A DNA stretch of 64,000 nucleotides from Actinoplanes sp040639655 (GTDB lineage: Bacteria; Actinomycetota; Actinomycetes; Mycobacteriales; Micromonosporaceae): assembly GCF_040639655.1 (NCBI RefSeq), contig NZ_JBFAAI010000034.1, forward strand, positions 32,512 to 96,511, read 5' to 3'. How positions within the stretch are numbered: the stretch's first letter is position 1; each line of letters begins with the position of its first letter. A model generated the notes under the pieces. That model searched no databases. It was not told where the DNA came from and worked only from the letters and a program-made list of their open reading frames with translations. A program made the translations under genes and the position numbers. This document shows positions 59,462 through 64,000 of the stretch, in pieces.

Positions 59462-59475
59462 GGAAAGCGCTTTCC
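59462..59475. promoter_or_regulatory. LacI-type operator GGAAAGCGCTTTCC
   Basis: Perfect 14-bp palindrome with the central CG typical of LacI/GalR sites, just upstream of the PmoA-like start. No LacI gene is in the window; it may lie beyond the right end with the sugar transporter. Confidence 0.75.
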
Positions 59476-59566
59476 AGCAGCCTAGTGGCAGGGGTTTCAC
59501 GGGTGCAAGTGGGAGGCGCCAGGAGCGGCCGGGTACGGATTTAAGGAAAACCAAAGAAAGCGGTTG

Positions 59567-59591
59567 CGGAACCGCGGCTACCTTGGTTCCG
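59567..59591. promoter_or_regulatory. Dyad before TetR gene
   Basis: Arms CGGAACC and GGTTCCG 11 bases apart, enclosing a TACCTT box at 59579-59584. A second palindrome GTTCCGGAAC overlaps the right arm (59586-59595). Suggests autorepression by the TetR protein starting at 59614. Confidence 0.6.
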
Positions 59592-59613
59592 GAACAGCGA
59601 AAGGTTTCCACCG

Positions 59614-60270
59614 ATGGGCAACTCAGAAACGGCGACGGCAATCGACGTCCGTCGTGGCGACCACTACGCCGGCCGGTCCCGTGAGCAGCGTGAAGCCGAC
59701 CGGCGGGACCGGATCGTCGCCGCGGCCGTGCACCTGTTCGCGACCCGGGACTACGACGGCGTCACGATCGCGGACGTCTGCGCGCACGCGAAGGTGTCGA
59801 AGCGCTACTTCTACGATCACTTCGCCGATCGGGAGGACCTGCTGCTGGCCGTCCACCGGGAGCAGAACGACTGGCTGCTCGACGCACTGTTCGCGATGAG
59901 CCCGCCGCGTCCGGCAACCGTCGAGGACCTGCTGCAGCCGGTGATGCGGGCGCTCGTCGGGCTGCTGGCCGAGCATCCCGAGCAGGCCCGGGTGATCTAT
60001 GTGAACGCGCCTCGGATGGAGCTGCGGCGGCGCGGCCTGCTGCGGGCCGAGGCGGCCCTGTTCGGACGGTTGCTGCGGCCGTTGCTGCCCTCGGCGGGTG
60101 ACGGGACCCGCTTCGACCGGATCATGCTGGCGCTGGTCGCGGGCATCTCCGAGGTCATCATCGAGTGGGTGGGCGACGGGATGTCCGCGCCGGCCGACGA
60201 GTTGGCCGACCACCTCAGCGGGCTCGCGGTGGCGATGCTGGAGAGCGCCGCGGCGCCGGGCGGCCGGTGA
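59614..60270 (+). CDS. TetR-family regulator
   Basis: Regulator of 218 residues. The helix-turn-helix is YDGVTIADVCAHAKVSKRYFYDHFADREDLLLAV; the ligand domain includes VIYVNAPRMELRRRGLLRAE. A ~30-residue polar N-terminal extension precedes the DNA-binding domain. The ATG at 59614 is used. It sits between the PmoA-like gene (divergent) and the sugar transporter (convergent), so either could be a target, but the dyad in its own promoter mainly suggests self-control. Confidence 0.9.
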   Translation: MGNSETATAIDVRRGDHYAGRSREQREADRRDRIVAAAVHLFATRDYDGVTIADVCAHAKVSKRYFYDHFADREDLLLAVHREQNDWLLDALFAMSPPRPATVEDLLQPVMRALVGLLAEHPEQARVIYVNAPRMELRRRGLLRAEAALFGRLLRPLLPSAGDGTRFDRIMLALVAGISEVIIEWVGDGMSAPADELADHLSGLAVAMLESAAAPGGR

Positions 60271-60288
60271 CGACCGCCCGGCACCGAA

Positions 60289-60319
60289 CCGTCGCTGACG
60301 GCGCGGCGCCACGCGACGG
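60289..60319. terminator. Possible convergent hairpin
   Basis: Arms CCGTCGC and GCGACGG with a GC-rich inner region, between the stops of tetR (60270) and the ABC permease (60346). No T tract. Confidence 0.35.
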
Positions 60320-60345
60320 CGCGGGCCCGCCGGGAGCGGACCTTC

Positions 60346-61365
60346 TCAATGGATGCGGCGGAGACGGTTGAGGGCGGTCTGAGCCACCACCACGACGGCG
60401 AGGAAAGCACCACTGATCACTTGCTGCCAGTTGCTGTTCAGGTTGCCGACCTGGTTGATCATGTTCTGGATGACACCGAGCAGAAGCACCCCGGCGACGG
60501 TTCCGCCGATGCTGCCCGCGCCCCCGGTGAGCAGCGTGCCGCCGATGACGACGGCGGCGATCGCGTCCAGCTCCATGCCGGCGCCCAGGACCGTGACGCC
60601 CGAGCCGAGCTTTGCCGCGTTGATGGCTCCGGCAAGGCCGGCCAACAGCCCGGACAGGACATAGACCCCGAGTTTGGTACGCCGGACCGCGACACCCATG
60701 AGTCCGGCGGCGTCCTCGCTGCCCCCGACGGCGAACACCGACTGCCCGAACCCGGTACGGGACAGCGCCACCATACCGATCAGTACCAGGAACGCGGCCA
60801 GCCACACCTGATGGCCGACGCCGAGCAGCGATCCGGTGCCGAGCGAGCCGAACGCGTCGTTCCCGACGACGTAGGTGGTGGAGCCCTCGTCACTGATCGC
60901 CCGCATCAGTCCGCGGGCGCCGAGGAGCGCGGCGAGGGTGACGATGAAGGGCGCCATCCGGGTGTACGCGATGAGCAGCCCGTTGAACAGCCCGATGCCC
61001 CCGCACACGGCAAGCGGCACGAGCACCGCCTGGACCACGCCGTAGGAGGAGGCCCAGGCCGCGAGCACCCCGCCGAGCACGTAGAGCGACCCGACCGACA
61101 GGTCGATGCCGCCGGTCAGGATCACGAACGTCATGCCGAGCGCGATCAGCATCGGCGGCGCGGCCGCGACCAGGATCGTGCCGGCGTTGTCGAGGCTGCG
61201 GAAGTCGGGGAACACGGCCAGCGCCACGAGCGTGACCGTGACCAGTACGGCGAGCGCGCCCTGACGCTGGACGAGCCCGACGATCCGGTCGGTGCGATCG
61301 GCCCGGCCGGCACCGCGTGGCCCGGTGGAGGCGGTGGCCGGGACCCCGGCGTTCAGGGTCTTCAT
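60346..61365 (-). CDS. Sugar ABC transporter permease 2 (RbsC-like)
   Basis: Permease of 339 residues with about eight to ten membrane segments. The family motif ALGMTFVILTGGIDLSVGSLYVLGGV is near residue 75, and AIAAVVIGGTLLTGGAGSIGGTVAGVLLLGVIQNMI near the end. Belongs to the ribose/xylose/galactose importer class. ATGA-coupled to the other permease, with which it probably forms the channel. It is the last gene of the operon inside the window. Confidence 0.9.
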   Translation of the reverse strand: MKTLNAGVPATASTGPRGAGRADRTDRIVGLVQRQGALAVLVTVTLVALAVFPDFRSLDNAGTILVAAAPPMLIALGMTFVILTGGIDLSVGSLYVLGGVLAAWASSYGVVQAVLVPLAVCGGIGLFNGLLIAYTRMAPFIVTLAALLGARGLMRAISDEGSTTYVVGNDAFGSLGTGSLLGVGHQVWLAAFLVLIGMVALSRTGFGQSVFAVGGSEDAAGLMGVAVRRTKLGVYVLSGLLAGLAGAINAAKLGSGVTVLGAGMELDAIAAVVIGGTLLTGGAGSIGGTVAGVLLLGVIQNMINQVGNLNSNWQQVISGAFLAVVVVAQTALNRLRRIH

Positions 61366-62327
61366 CGGGTCTTCCTCTCACGGGCCACGTAGACGGCGAC
61401 CAGGATGATGACGGCCTGCGCCATCTCGGCCGTCGACGGGCCCAGATCGTGCTTGATCATGGTGGCGATCACAAGCTGCATCAGAATCGCGCCGGCGACG
61501 GTGCCGACGACCTTGACCTTGCCGCCGGTGAGCGGGGTGCCGCCGACGACCACCGCGGTGATCGCGGACAGTTCGATGAGCAGTCCGACCGCGGACGCGT
61601 CGCTCGACTGGATGCGGGCCACCGACAGCAGGCCGGCGATCGAGGCGAGTACGGCGCACGCCACGTAGACCGTGATGAGCACCCGCTTGACCGGGAGGCC
61701 GGCAAGTTCGGCGGCCGGCCGGTTACCGCCGACGGCGAGCAGGCGGCGGCCGAACACGGTGCGGCGGACCACGAACGCGACGACCAGCACCAGCGCCGCG
61801 GCGATCCACACGAGAACCGGCAGCCCGAACAGGTCACCGGCACCCAGGTGAAGCATGTCCGGGTTGCGGATGTCCTTCAGTTTCCCGTCGGAGATCACCA
61901 CGGCGAGGCCACGGCCGCCGACGAACAGGGCGAGGGTGGCGACGATCGGCTGCAACCCGACGCGGGCCACCAGCAGTCCGTTGATCAGGCCGACGGCCAG
62001 GCCGGCGACCAGCGAGGCGAGGATCGCCGCGACCACGCCGTAGCCGAGATAGAGCGGGATGAGAGCGGCGGCCAGCGCCATCACCGAACCGACCGACAGG
62101 TCGATGCCCTCGGTGCCGATGACCAGGGCCATGCCGAGAGCGACGATGACGATCGGCACGACCTGGATCAGCTGGATCCGCAGGTTGCTCATGGTCAGGA
62201 AGTAGGGGGTGAACACTACGTTGTACGCGATCAGCAGGGCGATCGCGAGGTATACGCCGTAGTCGGGCAGCCATCTCCGTACCCGCGAGAGGTTTGCGGG
62301 TTTGCTCGTGATGGTCGAAGTGGTCAT
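61362..62327 (-). CDS. Sugar ABC transporter permease 1 (RbsC-like)
   Basis: Permease of 321 residues. Motifs VIVALGMALVIGTEGIDLSVGSVMALAAALIP and SAITAVVVGGTPLTGGKVKVVGTVAGAILMQLVI match the same family as its neighbour. Having two different permeases is typical of the YtfQRT/YjfF galactofuranose-type importers rather than RbsC homodimers, so a furanose sugar is a possible substrate. Its start and stop each overlap the neighbours by 4 bases. Confidence 0.9.
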   Translation of the reverse strand: MTTSTITSKPANLSRVRRWLPDYGVYLAIALLIAYNVVFTPYFLTMSNLRIQLIQVVPIVIVALGMALVIGTEGIDLSVGSVMALAAALIPLYLGYGVVAAILASLVAGLAVGLINGLLVARVGLQPIVATLALFVGGRGLAVVISDGKLKDIRNPDMLHLGAGDLFGLPVLVWIAAALVLVVAFVVRRTVFGRRLLAVGGNRPAAELAGLPVKRVLITVYVACAVLASIAGLLSVARIQSSDASAVGLLIELSAITAVVVGGTPLTGGKVKVVGTVAGAILMQLVIATMIKHDLGPSTAEMAQAVIILVAVYVARERKTR

Positions 62328-63850
62328 GCGGGACTCTCCGGTGCGGCCGCGGCGATGCTCGCCATGAGGTCTTCGGTGGTGACCCGGTCGCCGGTGAGAT
62401 GGCCGACGACCGCTCCGTCGCGCAGCACGACCACCCGGTCGGAGCCCTCGACGAGTTCCTCGGCGTCGGAGGAGACCAGGACGACGCCGAGTCCTTCGGC
62501 GGCCAGTTCCTCGATCAGGCTCTGCACCTCGGCCTTGGCGCCGACGTCGATACCGCGGGTCGGCTCGTCCAGGAGCAGGACCTTCGGCCCGGTGGCGAGC
62601 AGCCGGGCGAGCAGGACCTTCTGCTGGTTGCCGCCGGACAGGTCACCGACGCGCTGGTCCGGGCCGGACGCCTTGATCCGCAGCCGGGTCATGTACCGCT
62701 CGACGATCTCGTCGATCCTCGCGTCCGAGACGATGCCGAACCGGCTGGTCCTCGAGAGGACGGCGAGAGCGATGTTGTCGCGTACGGAGAGACCGGGGAC
62801 GATGCCCTCGGCCTTGCGGTCCTCGGGCTGGACCGCGATCCCGGCCTTGACCGCGCGTTCGGTGGTGGGCCGCTTCAGCGTGACGCCGCCGACCTCCACG
62901 GTCCCGCTGTCCAGCGGGTAGGCACCGCCGATCGCCTTGATCGTCTCGCTGCGGCCGGCGCCGAGCAGGCCGCCGAGTCCGACCACCTCACCGGGCCGCA
63001 CGTCGAAGGTGACGTCGTGGAGCTTGGTGCGGCTGGTCAGCCCCCGGGCACGCAGGACCGGCCCGGCGCCTTCCGGGGTGTCGTGGTCGCCGCCGAACTC
63101 GGTGAAGCCCTGCCGGCGTACCTCGGACATCTCCCGGCCGAGCATGAGCGACACCAGTTCGATGCGTTCCAGGTCGGCCAGCCGGCCGGTGTGCACCAGT
63201 TTGCCGTCACGCAGGATGGTGACCGCTTCACAGATCTCGTAGAGCTCGTCCATCCGGTGCGAGACGTAGACGATGCCGATGCCCTGGCCGTGCAGGCGGC
63301 GGATGACCGAGAAGAGGGTCTGCACCTCACGCGGCTCGAGCGACGAGGTGGGTTCGTCCATGATGACCACGCGCGCGTCGATCATGACGGCGCGGGCCAG
63401 AGCGACCATCTGCTGGACACCGAGCGGCAGGGTGCCGAGGCGGCGGCGGACGTCGGCGGTGACACCGTACTCGGTGAGGATGTCGCGGGCCTGGCGTTCC
63501 ATCCGGCCGCGGTCGATCATGCCGAGGGCGTTGCGGGGCTCGCGGCCGAGGAACAGGTTCTGGGCCACACTCATCAGCGGGATGAGGTTGACCTCCTGGT
63601 AGATGGTGGAGATCCCGGCGCGCTGGGCGTCCGTCGGAGCGGCGAACGAGCGGGGTTGTCCCTGGTAGCGGATCTCTCCGCGGTCCGGCCGGTAAACGCC
63701 CGTCAGGACCTTGATCAGCGTCGACTTGCCCGCCCCGTTCTCCCCGACGAGGGCGTGCACCTCCCCCGGCTGCAGGGTGAACGAGACCCCGTCCAGCGCC
63801 TTGACGCCGGGGAATGTCTTGGAGACGTCGACGACCTCGAGCAGCGCCAT
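62324..63850 (-). CDS. Sugar ABC transporter ATP-binding protein
   Basis: Duplicated ATPase of 508 residues (RbsA/MglA/YtfR class). N-terminal half: Walker A GENGAGKST, VVIMDEPTSSLEPRE. C-terminal half has a degenerate Walker A (GLLGAGRSE) as usual in the class, with LSGGNQQKVLLARLLATGPKVLLLDEPTRGID. The start ATG 63850 has AAGGAAGG at good spacing. The solute-binding protein and regulator are expected just upstream, beyond the usable sequence. Confidence 0.93.
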   Translation of the reverse strand: MALLEVVDVSKTFPGVKALDGVSFTLQPGEVHALVGENGAGKSTLIKVLTGVYRPDRGEIRYQGQPRSFAAPTDAQRAGISTIYQEVNLIPLMSVAQNLFLGREPRNALGMIDRGRMERQARDILTEYGVTADVRRRLGTLPLGVQQMVALARAVMIDARVVIMDEPTSSLEPREVQTLFSVIRRLHGQGIGIVYVSHRMDELYEICEAVTILRDGKLVHTGRLADLERIELVSLMLGREMSEVRRQGFTEFGGDHDTPEGAGPVLRARGLTSRTKLHDVTFDVRPGEVVGLGGLLGAGRSETIKAIGGAYPLDSGTVEVGGVTLKRPTTERAVKAGIAVQPEDRKAEGIVPGLSVRDNIALAVLSRTSRFGIVSDARIDEIVERYMTRLRIKASGPDQRVGDLSGGNQQKVLLARLLATGPKVLLLDEPTRGIDVGAKAEVQSLIEELAAEGLGVVLVSSDAEELVEGSDRVVVLRDGAVVGHLTGDRVTTEDLMASIAAAAPESPA

Positions 63851-63884
63851 CCGGCGACCGCCTTCCTTGCTGCGGGCCCGGGGG

Positions 63885-64000
63885 GCGGGCCCCCCCCCCC
63901 CCCCCCCCGGGGGGGGGGGGGAGGCCGCGCGCAGGGGGGGGGTGGGGTTGCGGGGGGCTGTTGCCCCGAGGGGGTTTATTTATTGAAGGGCCCCCCCCGC
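63885..64000. other. Homopolymer-rich contig end
   Basis: A run of ~19 C (63890-63908) directly followed by ~13 G (63909-63921), then further G and C runs and an odd AT patch. Base composition is unlike any other part of the window. I read it as unreliable sequence at a contig end and annotate no gene there. Confidence 0.8.

Noticed and set aside
1..64000. CRISPR array, tRNA, rRNA, insertion sequence or prophage
   Set aside because: No regularly spaced repeats, no cloverleaf or rRNA sequence, and no transposase, integrase or phage structural protein was found on either strand.

Overview
The window is very GC-rich with actinobacterial codon use: many GTG starts, 4-base ATGA/GTGA gene overlaps, and -10 boxes of the TAnnnT type placed 6-7 bases before start codons. 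Gene content (NB-ARC/TPR protein, MptB-type mannosyltransferase, ECF sigma factor with DGPF partner, CGNR regulator, many TetR regulators) points to a filamentous actinomycete, most likely Micromonosporaceae such as Actinoplanes. This placement is inferred from gene style, not from a marker gene. No rRNA, tRNA, CRISPR array, insertion sequence or phage gene was seen. The last ~110 bases are homopolymer-rich and look like a poor-quality contig end.

Layout. 1-4.5 kb: 3' end of a TPR protein, an unknown protein, and a ClpC-type unfoldase. 4.5-8.5 kb: membrane protein, histidine phosphatase, then an arsenic/chromate operon (ArsR-ArsC fusion, VOC protein, ChrA). 8.5-13.8 kb: P450, GNAT remnant, ECF sigma/DGPF pair, lipoprotein, MarR/azoreductase pair. 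13.9-16.6 kb: two CNNM/CorC-like membrane proteins and a small unknown. 16.7-21.3 kb: a TetR-terminated membrane operon facing a two-component system. 21.5-29.7 kb: multicopper oxidase, HEAT-like protein, an agmatine-degradation operon with a divergent TetR, and a NamZ-like muramidase. 29.7-37.2 kb: TetR, small membrane proteins, M23 peptidase, PH-domain pair, and a TetR/ABC exporter pair. 37.2-43.6 kb: secreted PLD-like protein, DyP peroxidase with an unknown partner, PNPOx-like and VOC proteins beside a CGNR regulator. 43.6-51.5 kb: three LysR genes, each beside a divergent transporter or enzyme gene, and a second MarR/azoreductase pair whose azoreductase is frameshifted. 51.6-56.5 kb: small membrane protein, MptB, a decayed DHFR-like gene with an HxlR regulator, a VOC protein and an alpha/beta hydrolase. 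56.6-63.9 kb: second two-component system, PmoA-like protein, TetR and a ribose-type sugar ABC transporter.

The dominant theme is local regulation. About sixteen regulators stand next to the genes they probably control, and many intergenic gaps contain a clear inverted repeat. The best-resolved pathway is agmatine to N-carbamoylputrescine to putrescine to the aldehyde (24.1-27.4 kb). Four decayed genes (GNAT, histidine-kinase tail, azoreductase, DHFR-like) show ongoing gene loss between these modules.
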